This document shows, in pieces, positions 26,892-35,673 of a stretch of DNA of 64,000 nucleotides (within the stretch, counting starts at the first letter, position 1; each line of letters opens with the position of its first letter). The stretch lies in assembly GCA_963789005.1 (NCBI GenBank), contig CAWBIZ010000015.1, positions 558,001-622,000 of the forward strand, written 5' to 3'. The stretch comes from DASSUW01 sp963789005. Its GTDB lineage: Bacteria; Actinomycetota; Thermoleophilia; Solirubrobacterales; Solirubrobacteraceae. The notes beneath the pieces were generated by a model that was not told the origin of the DNA, ran no database searches, and was given only the letters and a program-made list of their open reading frames with translations. The position numbers and the translations under genes were made by a program.

Positions 26892-26905
26892 CGAACGTCC
26901 GTTCG
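26892..26905 (+). promoter_or_regulatory. LexA (SOS) box upstream of uvrA
   Basis: CGAACGTCCGTTCG is an exact GAAC-N4-GTTC box, the LexA operator of Gram-positive bacteria, with the flanking C and G also symmetric. It ends 25 bases before the uvrA ATG at 26931. It places uvrA in the SOS regulon; uvrB in this window lacks such a box. Confidence 0.85.
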
Positions 26906-26930
26906 TCCTCCTAAGATGGGGTGCGGTCTT

Positions 26931-29813
26931 ATGTCGCGTGCCGAATCCATCGTCGTCTCGGGGGCCCGGGAGCACAATCTGAAGGACGTCACGGTCGAGC
27001 TCCCGCGGGACTCGCTCGTGGTCATCACCGGCCTCTCGGGGTCGGGCAAGTCGTCGCTGGCGTTCGACACGATCTACGCCGAGGGGCAGCGCCGCTACGT
27101 CGAGTCGCTGTCGGCGTACGCGCGCCAGTTCCTCGGGCAGATGGACAAGCCGGACGTCGATTCGATCGACGGCCTGTCGCCCGCGATCTCGATCGACCAG
27201 AAGACGACGTCGCGCAACCCGCGGTCGACGGTCGGGACGGTGACCGAGATCTACGACTACCTGCGGCTCCTGTGGGCGCGGGTCGGCAAGCCGCACTGCT
27301 TCAACTGCGGGCGGCCGATCGCCGCGCAGTCGGCCGAGCAGATCATCGACCAGATCATGGCCACCGAGGAGGGCGAGCGGTTCATGGTCCTGGCGCCGAT
27401 CGTGCGCGGGCGCAAGGGCGAGTACGGCAAGCAGCTGGCCGAGCTGCGCGGCGAGGGCTTCACGCGCGTGAAGGTCGACGGCGAGCTGCGGCTGCTGGAG
27501 GAGGACATCGTCCTCGACAAGAAGTACAAGCACGACATCTCGGTGGTGGTCGACCGCCTGGTGATGCGGCGCGACCTGCGCAAGCGGCTGGCGGACTCGG
27601 TGGAGACCGCGGTGGCGCTGGCCGACGGGATGATCGAGATCGAGACCGTCCCGCGGGAGGGCAAGCCGACGGTCACAACGTACTCGGAGAAGTTCGCCTG
27701 CCTGCACTGCGGGATCTCGATGCCCGAGCTCGAGCCGCGGTCGTTCTCCTTCAACTCCCCGCACGGCGCGTGCCCGCGCTGCACGGGCCTGGGCTCGCAG
27801 ATGGAGATCGACCCCGAGCTGGTGGTGCCTGATCCGTCGCTGTCGCTCAACGAGGGCGCGATCCTGCCGTGGGCGAGCGGGGCGACGAGCTACTACGAGC
27901 AGATCACGGCCGCGATCGCCGACCGCTACGAGATCGACCTCGACGCTCGCTGGGAGGACCTGCCGGAGGAGCAGCAGGACTTCTTCCTGTACGGCACCAA
28001 CGGCGACAAGCTGTACGTGTCCTACCGCAACCGGATGGGCCGCAAGCGCTCGTACATGACGACCTTCGAGGGCATCGTCCCGAACCTCGAGCGCCGCTAC
28101 CGGGAGACCGACTCGGACTGGTCGCGCGAGAAGATCGAGGAGTACATGTCGGTGCGGCCCTGCCCGGAGTGCAAGGGCGCGCGGCTGCGGCCCGAGTCGC
28201 GCGCGGTGCGGGTCGGCGGCGAGGCGATCCACGAGTTCAGCGCGATGAGCGCGCGGCGGGCGCTCGAGTGGCTGCAGGCGCTCGAGCTGTCCGACCAGGA
28301 CCGCGCGATCGCGCGGCTGATCCTGCGCGAGATCGACGAGCGGCTGGCGTTCCTGGACAACGTCGGCGTCGGCTACCTGTCGATGGACCGCGCGTCGGCG
28401 ACGCTGTCGGGCGGCGAGGCGCAGCGGATCCGGCTGGCGACGCAGATCGGGTCCTCGCTCGTGGGCGTGCTCTACATCCTCGACGAGCCGTCGATCGGCC
28501 TCCACCAGCGCGACAACGAGCGGCTGATCGCGACGTTGAAGCGCTTGCGCGACCTCGGCAACACGGTGCTCGTGGTCGAGCACGACGAGGGCACGATGCG
28601 CGCCGCCGACCACCTGGTCGACATGGGGCCGGGGCCGGGTGAGCACGGCGGCTACGTGGTGGCGGCGGGCACGGCCGAGGAGGTCATGCGCGTCCCCGAG
28701 TCGCTGACCGGCCAGTTCCTGTCCGGCACGCGGCGGATCGAGCCGCCCGCGAAGCGGCGCAAGCCGGCGGGGTACATCGAGGTCCAGGGCGCGACCCAGC
28801 ACAACCTCAAGGCGATCGACGTCAAGGTCCCGCTCGGCGTCTTCACGGCGGTCACCGGCGTCTCCGGCTCGGGCAAGTCGACGCTCGTCAACGACATCCT
28901 CTACAAGGCGCTGTCGAACAAGCTGCACCGCGCGCGCATGCGCCCGGGCGCGCACAAGCGGATCCGCGGGCTCGAGCACCTGGACAAGGTGATCAGCGTC
29001 GACCAGTCGCCGATCGGCCGCACGCCGCGCTCGAACCCGGCGACGTACATCGGGCTGTTCGACCAGATCCGCGACCTGTTCTCCAAGACCCAGGAGTCGC
29101 GGGCGCGCGGCTACAAGCCGGGCCGGTTCTCGTTCAACGTCAAGGGCGGGCGCTGCGAGGTCTGCCGCGGCGACGGGCAGATCAAGATCGAGATGCACTT
29201 CCTCCCCGACGTCTACGTGCCGTGCGAGCAGTGCCACGGCAAGCGCTACAACCGCGAGACGCTCGAGATCCGCTTCAAGGGCAAGAACGTCTCCGACGTG
29301 CTCGAGATGCCGATCGAGGAGGCGCTCGAGTTCTTCGCCCACATCCCGAAGATCAAGCGCCGGCTGCAGACGCTGCACGAGGTCGGGCTCGGCTACATGC
29401 GGCTCGGCCAGCCGGCGACCACGCTGTCGGGCGGCGAGGCGCAGCGCGTCAAGCTCGCCGCCGAGCTCTCGAAGGTGGCCACGGGGCGGACGCTGTACAT
29501 CCTCGACGAGCCGACCACCGGGCTGCACTTCGCCGACATCCAGCGGCTGCTGGAGGTGCTCCAGCGCCTCGTCGACGCCGGGAACTCGGTGGTCGTGATC
29601 GAGCACAACCTCGACGTCATCAAGGTCGCCGACCAGCTGATCGACATGGGCCCCGAGGGCGGGGAGGAGGGCGGCCGGCTGATGGTCGCCGGCACGCCCG
29701 AGCAGGTCGCCGCCGTCGCCGACTCCCACACCGGCGAGTTCCTGCGCGACCTCGTCAAGCCCGCGGCGGCGAAGAAGCCGCGCCGCCGCGCGAAGGTCCC
29801 CGCCGCGGCCTAG
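26931..29813 (+). CDS. uvrA: Excinuclease ABC subunit A
   Basis: UvrA is the ABC-type damage sensor of nucleotide excision repair. The 960-residue protein has two ABC ATPase halves: Walker A GLSGSGKSS and GVSGSGKST, and two signatures ATLSGGEAQRIRLATQIG and TTLSGGEAQRVKLAAEL. The zinc modules are CLHC...CPRC at about residue 260 and CEVC...CEQC at about residue 740. An upstream in-frame ATG at 26916 would add five residues, but MSRAES matches the usual start. Its TAG overlaps the stop of the convergent patatin gene in CTAG. A LexA box lies just upstream. Confidence 0.98.
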   Translation: MSRAESIVVSGAREHNLKDVTVELPRDSLVVITGLSGSGKSSLAFDTIYAEGQRRYVESLSAYARQFLGQMDKPDVDSIDGLSPAISIDQKTTSRNPRSTVGTVTEIYDYLRLLWARVGKPHCFNCGRPIAAQSAEQIIDQIMATEEGERFMVLAPIVRGRKGEYGKQLAELRGEGFTRVKVDGELRLLEEDIVLDKKYKHDISVVVDRLVMRRDLRKRLADSVETAVALADGMIEIETVPREGKPTVTTYSEKFACLHCGISMPELEPRSFSFNSPHGACPRCTGLGSQMEIDPELVVPDPSLSLNEGAILPWASGATSYYEQITAAIADRYEIDLDARWEDLPEEQQDFFLYGTNGDKLYVSYRNRMGRKRSYMTTFEGIVPNLERRYRETDSDWSREKIEEYMSVRPCPECKGARLRPESRAVRVGGEAIHEFSAMSARRALEWLQALELSDQDRAIARLILREIDERLAFLDNVGVGYLSMDRASATLSGGEAQRIRLATQIGSSLVGVLYILDEPSIGLHQRDNERLIATLKRLRDLGNTVLVVEHDEGTMRAADHLVDMGPGPGEHGGYVVAAGTAEEVMRVPESLTGQFLSGTRRIEPPAKRRKPAGYIEVQGATQHNLKAIDVKVPLGVFTAVTGVSGSGKSTLVNDILYKALSNKLHRARMRPGAHKRIRGLEHLDKVISVDQSPIGRTPRSNPATYIGLFDQIRDLFSKTQESRARGYKPGRFSFNVKGGRCEVCRGDGQIKIEMHFLPDVYVPCEQCHGKRYNRETLEIRFKGKNVSDVLEMPIEEALEFFAHIPKIKRRLQTLHEVGLGYMRLGQPATTLSGGEAQRVKLAAELSKVATGRTLYILDEPTTGLHFADIQRLLEVLQRLVDAGNSVVVIEHNLDVIKVADQLIDMGPEGGEEGGRLMVAGTPEQVAAVADSHTGEFLRDLVKPAAAKKPRRRAKVPAAA

Positions 29814-31930
29814 CGGCCCACCAGCCCGGGCGGGCGGTAGAGGCCGAGCGCGCGCTGGGCGGCACCGCGGCCGAGCGCGCGGTAGGCCTCGAAGCGCTGG
29901 TCGGTGTAGAGCTGGTCGCCCGTGGAGTTGTGCGGGAACTTCGGGTCCAGCTCGTGGTAGGCGCGCACGTCGTGGGGTGCGGTCACGGTCATCACCGAGC
30001 GGACGTAGACGAGCGTGCCGAGCTCGCCGCCGGGGAAGCGGATCGTGCCGGTGACGCAGTCGGCTGCGGCGATCCCGTCGGCGCCCGGCACGACGGCGCG
30101 CGCCGCCTCAGGTGTCAGCTCCACCTCGACCTGGAGCTCGGTGCGGGCGAGCGCGATCGCGTCGCCCAGCTCCTGGATGTCGCTCCCGCCGCTGGCGTCG
30201 AAGCAGTACACGTCGCGGCAGCCGCGGCGCAGGAGCTCGACGAGCCCGAGGTTCTCGTAATGGCCGCCGTCGGTCACGTAGAGGAACTTCGCGTCCGCCG
30301 AGTTCCGTCCCAGCAGCTCGTTCAGGAGCAGGTGCGGGCGCGGCCGCCACGAGCGGTGCCCGCTGTCGAGGTGGCGCGGGTTGGGGACCCAGACGCCGAG
30401 CCGGGCGTTGCCGAGCGTGAGCAGGAAGCGCAGGGGCCAGCGCGTCAGCTTTCCCATCGAGGGGGCGAGGGCGGCACCGGACATCGCCACGGCGGCCATC
30501 AGCGTGAAGTCGCGGTGCCGGTCCGCGAGCCGCTCCTCGAACGCCTGCGTCGACGCGTAGCCGATCAGCGGCCCGCCGATCGTCTGCGGGCTGAACGTGA
30601 AGCTCGTCACCGGCCGGCCGGGCGGCGTCAGCCCGGCATCGGACACGTTGGCCGCCGCGCAGACCACGAGCTGCGGCCATTCACGCGGCTTCTGCTCGCT
30701 CTCGACCGGCTCGACGCCGGACCGCGAGAGCGGCACGAACGTGCCGTAGTCGCGCTCCTCGGCGACCGCGCGGTCGCCGTCGGCGATCCGCCGCAGCGCG
30801 AAGGCGGTCGCCAGCCGGCGGCGGTAGAACGGGTGCAGCGACCACGACGTCACGTCGCCGAACAGCGACAGCGTCACGAACAGCGCCACGGCGACGAGCA
30901 GCGCCACGACGAACAGCGCGCTCGGCGTGCCGTCGACGACGCCGAGCAGCGCGGAGGCGAAGACGATGCCGCCCAGCAGCAGCGGGCCCGCCACGGCCGT
31001 GACCACGAGCACGAGCGTGGCCCGCAGGCGCGGCAGCAGCGTGTTGGTGACATAGCCCGTCACGCCCTCGCGGCCGGACTTGACCGCCCTCGCCAGCAGG
31101 CGGCTGTCGTTCATGCGCGCGCGCAGCTGCACGAGGACGCTCAGCAGCAGCGCGCCCGCGCTCGTGCCGCCGACGGCGGCGGCCGTGCTGCGGCCGCCGA
31201 GGTCCTGGGCGGTGGTCACCGCCTCGCCGCTGTCGGGCGCCGCCCGCAGCCATTCGAGCAGCGCCGGTACGCCGACGAGCACCAGCGCGACGGCCGCCGC
31301 GATGCCGGCGAGCACCAGCGCGGCCGCCTGCAGCGCGAGATGGGGCGCGTCGCGGCCGAAGCGCCAGACGATCGAGATCACGCCGCAGATCACCGCGATC
31401 GCCACGAGCCCGACGGCCACCATCCCCGCGGCCGACGTCGCGGCGCTGCCGTCGACCTCCCGCAGGCCGGGGTACAGCAGCTCGCCGTAGACCAGCCACC
31501 CGAGCACCCAGCCGAGCACGAACAGCAGCGAGCCGAGGTACAGCAGGTTGACGAGCACGCCGAGGATCACGCGCGCGACGAGCCGCACCTTGCCGCCGAG
31601 CCCGGGCGCCATGTACGAGCTGCGGTTGCGCAGGTACCGCTCCTCGGGCGAGCCGGGGTGGAACGGCGGCGCCTCGTCGGTCACGAGCTCGCGATCGGAG
31701 TCCTCGTCGCCGTCGACCTTGGCGACCATCGCGAACCCGGCCGCCATGTACGACCCGCCCGAGACCGCGGCCAGGTAGGTGGCGCGCTGGAGGATCCGGT
31801 TCTCGGGCGCCTGCAGGACCTGGAGGGCGCCGAGGTTGAAGGCCGCCGAGCGGATGCCGCCGCCGGAGCAGCAGATGCCGTAACGGCCTTCGGCCGGCGC
31901 CTCCAGCACGCCGGCCGCGGGGTCAGTCAT
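29810..31930 (-). CDS. Patatin-like phospholipase with internal membrane domain
   Basis: The 706-residue product opens with a patatin/cPLA2-like lipase fold: the Gly-rich oxyanion stretch ICCSGGGIRSAAFNLGAL and the nucleophile serine in AVSGGSYMAA, a variant of GXSXG as in cytosolic phospholipase A2. A central section (about residues 110-375) contains some seven hydrophobic helices. The catalytic Asp is in TDGGHYENLG near residue 560. It is therefore a membrane-inserted lipid acyl hydrolase with its catalytic halves split by helices. ATG 31930 is preferred, 16 bases after the wall-hydrolase stop; GTG 31954 is the alternative. Substrate lipid unknown. Confidence 0.85.
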   Translation of the reverse strand: MTDPAAGVLEAPAEGRYGICCSGGGIRSAAFNLGALQVLQAPENRILQRATYLAAVSGGSYMAAGFAMVAKVDGDEDSDRELVTDEAPPFHPGSPEERYLRNRSSYMAPGLGGKVRLVARVILGVLVNLLYLGSLLFVLGWVLGWLVYGELLYPGLREVDGSAATSAAGMVAVGLVAIAVICGVISIVWRFGRDAPHLALQAAALVLAGIAAAVALVLVGVPALLEWLRAAPDSGEAVTTAQDLGGRSTAAAVGGTSAGALLLSVLVQLRARMNDSRLLARAVKSGREGVTGYVTNTLLPRLRATLVLVVTAVAGPLLLGGIVFASALLGVVDGTPSALFVVALLVAVALFVTLSLFGDVTSWSLHPFYRRRLATAFALRRIADGDRAVAEERDYGTFVPLSRSGVEPVESEQKPREWPQLVVCAAANVSDAGLTPPGRPVTSFTFSPQTIGGPLIGYASTQAFEERLADRHRDFTLMAAVAMSGAALAPSMGKLTRWPLRFLLTLGNARLGVWVPNPRHLDSGHRSWRPRPHLLLNELLGRNSADAKFLYVTDGGHYENLGLVELLRRGCRDVYCFDASGGSDIQELGDAIALARTELQVEVELTPEAARAVVPGADGIAAADCVTGTIRFPGGELGTLVYVRSVMTVTAPHDVRAYHELDPKFPHNSTGDQLYTDQRFEAYRALGRGAAQRALGLYRPPGLVGR

Positions 31931-31946
31931 GAGGCCCGGCGCAGCC

Positions 31947-32897
31947 TCAACCACCGAAGCGCGATCGCAGCGCCTGCACGTTGTCCACGTATTGCTGCGT
32001 GTCGTCGTACATGCCGCGCTCCTGCACCGAAGCGAGACCCTGGTAGTAGCCGGCGATCGCCGCGCTCTCGTCGCCGCCCGCGTCCGTCAGCAGGCGCTTG
32101 AGGTACATCACGCCGGCGTGGACGTTGTCGGTCGCCGAGTTCGGGTCGAGCGCGCGCCCGGCGAGGTTCTGCTGCACGTAGTCCCAGGTGCCGGGCATCA
32201 CCTGCATGACGCCGCGCGCGTTCGCCGACGACACCATGCCGTTGTTGAACCCGCTCTCCTGGTAGGCGATCGCCGCGGCCAGCGACGGCGAGATGCCGTG
32301 CGCTGCGGCTACGTTCTGCACGTCGGTGGCCGAGACCATCTGCGTCGTCGGCGCGGGCGCGGCCTCGGGCACCACGGTGGTCGCGGGAGCCGGGGCGGAG
32401 GCCTGGGCGGGCGCCGGCGCACCGCCGGGCAGCTTGATCACCGTGCCGGCGAGCAGCAGGCCGGCGGGGTCGAGCCCGTTCATCGCCGCCATGCCATCGA
32501 CCGACACGCCGGTCTGCGCGGCGAGCGCGGACAGGGTGTCGCCGGCGCGCACCGTGTAGCCGCCGAGCGGCGCCGGCGCGCCGGCGGCGGGTGCAGCGGC
32601 TGCGGCGGGCGCCGCGGGCGCTGCCGCCGGAGCAGCCGTCACCAGCCCGGCCTGCTGCAGCGCGGCGTAGCCCTCGGCCGTCGTCGGGACGTCGATCGTC
32701 GAGCCCAGGACCACCTGCGCATCCTCGGAGAGGCCGTTGTAGGCGGCGACGGTCCGTGTCGTGAGGTTGTTCGCCGCGGCGATCGACCACAGCGTCTCGC
32801 CCGGCTGCACGGTGTGCGGCACGGCGGCGGATGCCGGGGTGGCAGGGATCAACAGGGCGATGCAGAAGATCAGCAGGCGGCTCGGGCGCACGTTCAT
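31947..32897 (-). CDS. Secreted LysM / lytic transglycosylase (SLT) wall hydrolase
   Basis: The 316-residue product has a signal peptide (cleaved near residue 24, ASAAVPH), a LysM domain at 27-70 (HTVQPGETLWSIAAANNLTT), a second LysM at about 113-156 (YTVRAGDTLSALAAQTGVSV), an Ala/Pro linker, and an SLT domain from about residue 190. The catalytic Glu214 is in YQESGFN, with ARGVMQVMPGTW following. It binds peptidoglycan and cleaves the glycan strand outside the cell. GGAGG stands four bases before the ATG. It leads the minus-strand pair with the patatin gene. Confidence 0.93.
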   Translation of the reverse strand: MNVRPSRLLIFCIALLIPATPASAAVPHTVQPGETLWSIAAANNLTTRTVAAYNGLSEDAQVVLGSTIDVPTTAEGYAALQQAGLVTAAPAAAPAAPAAAAAPAAGAPAPLGGYTVRAGDTLSALAAQTGVSVDGMAAMNGLDPAGLLLAGTVIKLPGGAPAPAQASAPAPATTVVPEAAPAPTTQMVSATDVQNVAAAHGISPSLAAAIAYQESGFNNGMVSSANARGVMQVMPGTWDYVQQNLAGRALDPNSATDNVHAGVMYLKRLLTDAGGDESAAIAGYYQGLASVQERGMYDDTQQYVDNVQALRSRFGG

Positions 32898-32996
32898 GAG
32901 TCCTCCGTGGCTCGGGATTCGTCCCCATCCTCACCCCGCACCGTCGCTCCGGGAACCAGAGCGCGCGGTGTTACGACGCCCTGCAACGCGGCGTTC

Positions 32997-33590
32997 ATGG
33001 CATCCTCGGCTCCCTTGCAGGCCGCCGATCTGAAGCTGTGGGGGCAGAAGTGGCGCTGGTACGAGCGCAACTCGCTGCCCTGGAACCGGGCGCGGATCCA
33101 CTACGAGCTCGCCCGCCGGCGCGCGTTCGCGCGCTGGCCGCTGCACGGCAACGTGCTCGAGCTGCTGCGCGAGGGGCGGCTCGAGGTCGGCGAGCACGTG
33201 CTGTTCGAGCCCGGCGTCTGGCTCACCGCCGAGGCGCCGGGCCGGATCCGCATCGGCGGCGGCACGTTCCTCAACCTCGGCGTCCAGGTCGCCGCCATGG
33301 ACCTCGTGGAGATCGGCGAGCACTGCATGCTGGCCAACGGCTGCTTCGTGACCGACGCCAACCACCGCTTCGACGACCCGGACCGGCCGGTGCCGTGGCA
33401 GGGCTTCACCTCCAAGGGGCCGACGCGGATCGGCGACAACACGTGGCTCGGCGCGAACGTCGTCGTCACCAGCGGCGTGACGATCGGCGAGCGCTGCGTC
33501 GTGGGCGCGAACTCGGTGGTCACGGTCGACCTCCCGCCACGCTCGGTCGCCGCCGGCACCCCCGCGCGCGTGCTGCGGACGATCGAGTAG
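32997..33590 (+). CDS. Hexapeptide-repeat acetyltransferase (left-handed beta helix)
   Basis: The 197-residue product has an N-terminal helical part (about 1-65) and a left-handed beta-helix built of hexapeptide repeats (IGGGTFLNLGVQVA, IGDNTWLGANVVVTSGVTIG), ending with the acyl-CoA-binding SVAAGTPARVLRTI. His in DANHRFDDP is the likely catalytic base. It is a trimeric O-acetyltransferase of the maltose/galactoside type; the acceptor is not visible. It is divergent from the wall hydrolase with 99 bases between, and is followed by two strong hairpins. Confidence 0.9.
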   Translation: MASSAPLQAADLKLWGQKWRWYERNSLPWNRARIHYELARRRAFARWPLHGNVLELLREGRLEVGEHVLFEPGVWLTAEAPGRIRIGGGTFLNLGVQVAAMDLVEIGEHCMLANGCFVTDANHRFDDPDRPVPWQGFTSKGPTRIGDNTWLGANVVVTSGVTIGERCVVGANSVVTVDLPPRSVAAGTPARVLRTIE

Positions 33591-33595
33591 CAGCC

Positions 33596-33625
33596 GCGGG
33601 TTTCGCCCCCCGGGCGAACACCCGC
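33596..33625. terminator. Hairpin 1 between convergent genes
   Basis: Arms GCGGGTTTCGCCC and GGGCGAACACCCGC pair with a two-base bulge around a CCC loop. It lies directly after the acetyltransferase stop at 33590 and before the convergent membrane-protein gene, so it probably ends both transcripts together with hairpin 2. Confidence 0.7.
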
Positions 33626-33627
33626 AA

Positions 33628-33657
33628 GTGAACCCGGCCCTCTGGGCCGGCGTTCAC
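33628..33657. terminator. Hairpin 2 between convergent genes
   Basis: Arms GTGAACCCGGCCC and GGGCCGGCGTTCAC pair with one bulged base around TCT. It abuts the TAG stop (33658-33660) of the minus-strand gene. Two such stems in 62 bases make an efficient two-way terminator likely, although no T-run is present, as is common at this GC content. Confidence 0.7.
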
Positions 33658-33900
33658 CTAGTCCTTCGACAGCATGATCTGCAGCCCGAGCGCGACGAGC
33701 GCGAGGAAGGCGAGCATGCCCACCGCCGCCAGCCCGGCGTAGACGACCGTCGCGCGGGTGTCGCCGGTGCGGCGCGCCTCGGCCGAGCGGGCGGAGCCGA
33801 GGACGACGAACGAGAACGCCGCGGTCACGGCGACGCCGGCCACGAGCGAGACCCAGATGACCTCGAGGATGTCGCCCGCCTTGACGACTGCGAGCCACAC
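33658..33900 (-). CDS. Small two-helix membrane protein next to phosphate transporter
   Basis: This 80-residue protein has two hydrophobic helices (about 11-35 and 52-75) joined by a basic loop (GSARSAEARRTGDTRA). I do not recognise a named family, but its gene follows the Pit transporter gene by three bases in the same operon. A transport accessory is therefore possible (inference). GTG start. Confidence 0.7.
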   Translation of the reverse strand: MWLAVVKAGDILEVIWVSLVAGVAVTAAFSFVVLGSARSAEARRTGDTRATVVYAGLAAVGMLAFLALVALGLQIMLSKD

Positions 33901-33903
33901 GCC

Positions 33904-35004
33904 TCAGCCCTCCGCCGTCAGCGTCCGACCGGTGATCGCGCGACGGCCGAAGACCCAGGCCAGCACGCCCACGAGCGCGGCGGCCACGACCACCGGGCCG
34001 GCCGCGCCGTCGCCGAACAGCCGGGTCACGCCGTACGTCACGGCGCCGACGATCGCGGCGGCCGGCAGCGTCAGCACCCAGGCGACGACGATGTTGCCGG
34101 CCACGCCCCAGCGCACCGCCGAGATGCGCTTGGCCGCACCCGCGCCCATGATGGCGCCCGAGATCACGTGGGTGGTGGAGAGCGGGAAGCCGACGTGCGA
34201 CGCCGAGAGGATGACCGCCGAGCCGACGCCCTGGGCCGCGAAGCCCTGGGCGGGGTCCATCTTGATGATCCGGCTGCCCATGGTGCGGATGATCCGCCAG
34301 CCGCCGACGTAGGTGCCGAGCGCGATCGCGGTCGCCGCCGAGACGATCACCCAGGTCGGCACGTCGTCGCCGGCCGAGACGTTCCCGTTGGCGATCAGCG
34401 CCAGGAAGATGATCCCCATCGTCTTCTGCGCGTCGTTGGTGCCATGGGCGAGCGAGAACAGGCTGCCGGAGACGATCTGGCCGAGCCGGAACCCGCGCGC
34501 GACCACGCCGGGGTGCTGGCGGCCGACGATCCGGTAGGCGATCAGGATCGCGATCCCGGCCGCCACGAGCGCCAGCAGCGGCGCCACCAGCGCAGGGATC
34601 ATGACCTTCTCGACCAGCCCGTCCCCGAACACGGCGTCCGCGCCCTCGGCCGCGAACGCGGCGCCCACGACTCCGCCGATCAGCGCGTGCGAGCTCGAGG
34701 ACGGCAGGCCGAAGTACCACGTGAGCAGGTTCCAGAAGATCGCGCCGATCAGGCCGGAGAACACGATCGGCAGCGTGATCAGGTCGGGGTCGACGATGCC
34801 CGAGGCGATCGTCGCCGCCACGGCGAGCGAGAGGAACGCGCCGACGAAGTTGAGCGCCGCCGCCAGCGTGACCGCCACGCGCGGCGCCATCGCGCGCGTG
34901 GAGATCGAGGTCGCGACCGCGTTGGCGGTGTCGTGGAAGCCGTTCGTGAAGTCGAACGCGAGGGCGGTGCCGACGACGATCCAGAGGACGAGATCGTTGT
35001 CCAT
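33904..35004 (-). CDS. pit: Inorganic phosphate transporter, Pit family
   Basis: The Pit family imports metal-phosphate using the proton gradient. The 366-residue protein has about ten helices and the two duplicated family signatures: FDFTNGFHDTANAVATSI near the N-terminus and SLAHGTNDAQKTMGI near residue 190. The GLPSSSSHALIGG motif is also present. It lies 13 bases after a DUF47/PhoU-like gene, the usual partner that modulates Pit activity. Low-affinity uptake is the likely role; the metal specificity is not visible. Confidence 0.95.
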   Translation of the reverse strand: MDNDLVLWIVVGTALAFDFTNGFHDTANAVATSISTRAMAPRVAVTLAAALNFVGAFLSLAVAATIASGIVDPDLITLPIVFSGLIGAIFWNLLTWYFGLPSSSSHALIGGVVGAAFAAEGADAVFGDGLVEKVMIPALVAPLLALVAAGIAILIAYRIVGRQHPGVVARGFRLGQIVSGSLFSLAHGTNDAQKTMGIIFLALIANGNVSAGDDVPTWVIVSAATAIALGTYVGGWRIIRTMGSRIIKMDPAQGFAAQGVGSAVILSASHVGFPLSTTHVISGAIMGAGAAKRISAVRWGVAGNIVVAWVLTLPAAAIVGAVTYGVTRLFGDGAAGPVVVAAALVGVLAWVFGRRAITGRTLTAEG

Positions 35005-35017
35005 CGCGTCAGACCGG

Positions 35018-35644
35018 CTACCGGTTCTTGATGACGATGCCCTCGAGGATGTTCGCCGTCGTCTCCGTGGAGTCGATCGCGTCCTCGAGGCGCTCGAAGA
35101 TGTCCTTCCAGCGGATCACGAGCATCGGGTCGATGCCGCGCTCGAACAGCGAGGCGAGCGCCTGGCGCACGACCCGGTCGCCGTCGTTCTCGAGCCGGTT
35201 GACCTCGATCGTGAAGTGATGGATGTCCTCGAACGTGCGCAGCCGCGGGATCGCGCCGGCCAGCGCGCGGGCGGACTGGTGGAGGATCCGGGCGAGCTCG
35301 AGCGCCTGGTCCATCGGCGCCTCGATCCGGTACAGCACGAGGAAGTCCGAGACCTCCTCGGCGAGGTCGACGATGTCGTCGAGCGCCGACGCCAGCGCGT
35401 AGATGTCCTCGCGGTCGATCGGCGTCACGAACGTCGAGTTCAGCCGCTGGATGATGTCGTGCGTGATGCGGTCACCCTCCTGCTCGCACACGAGGATGTC
35501 GCGGCCCAGCTCGCCATGATCGGGCCACTGCTCGAGCATCTTCTCGAGCAGCTCGGTGGCGCGGACGATGTTCGCCCCCGCCTCCTCGAACAGGTCGAAG
35601 AACTCGCGCTCCCTTGGCGCGAAGATCTGGGACAGCCGGGCCAT
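35018..35644 (-). CDS. DUF47/PhoU-like regulator of phosphate transport
   Basis: The 208-residue all-helical protein matches the DUF47 pattern with its repeated E-X-X-X-D metal-binding pairs (CEQEGDRITHDIIQRLNST; RLENDGDRVVRQAL). It is typical of the small protein encoded before Pit transporters and thought to tune their activity. The gene precedes pit by 13 bases. The preceding panB ends 29 bases upstream on the same strand, so read-through from the pantothenate operon is possible. Confidence 0.93.
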   Translation of the reverse strand: MARLSQIFAPREREFFDLFEEAGANIVRATELLEKMLEQWPDHGELGRDILVCEQEGDRITHDIIQRLNSTFVTPIDREDIYALASALDDIVDLAEEVSDFLVLYRIEAPMDQALELARILHQSARALAGAIPRLRTFEDIHHFTIEVNRLENDGDRVVRQALASLFERGIDPMLVIRWKDIFERLEDAIDSTETTANILEGIVIKNR

Positions 35645-35673
35645 CGGCGGGCCAGTGTATGGGAAGCGCCTGG

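Noticed and set aside
26562..29729. 1055-codon open frame opposite uvrA
   Set aside because: It is the antisense shadow of a highly conserved gene in GC-rich DNA; the peptide is Arg/Asp-rich with no domain.
29222..32101. 959-codon frame across the end of uvrA and the patatin gene
   Set aside because: It crosses two convergent real genes in non-matching frames; no domain or start.
32898..32996. c-di-AMP (ydaO-type) riboswitch before the LysM/SLT gene
   Set aside because: Such switches often precede wall hydrolases, and a stretch like GGGACGAATCCC occurs here, but the gap of 99 bases is too short for the full element and the conserved core is missing.
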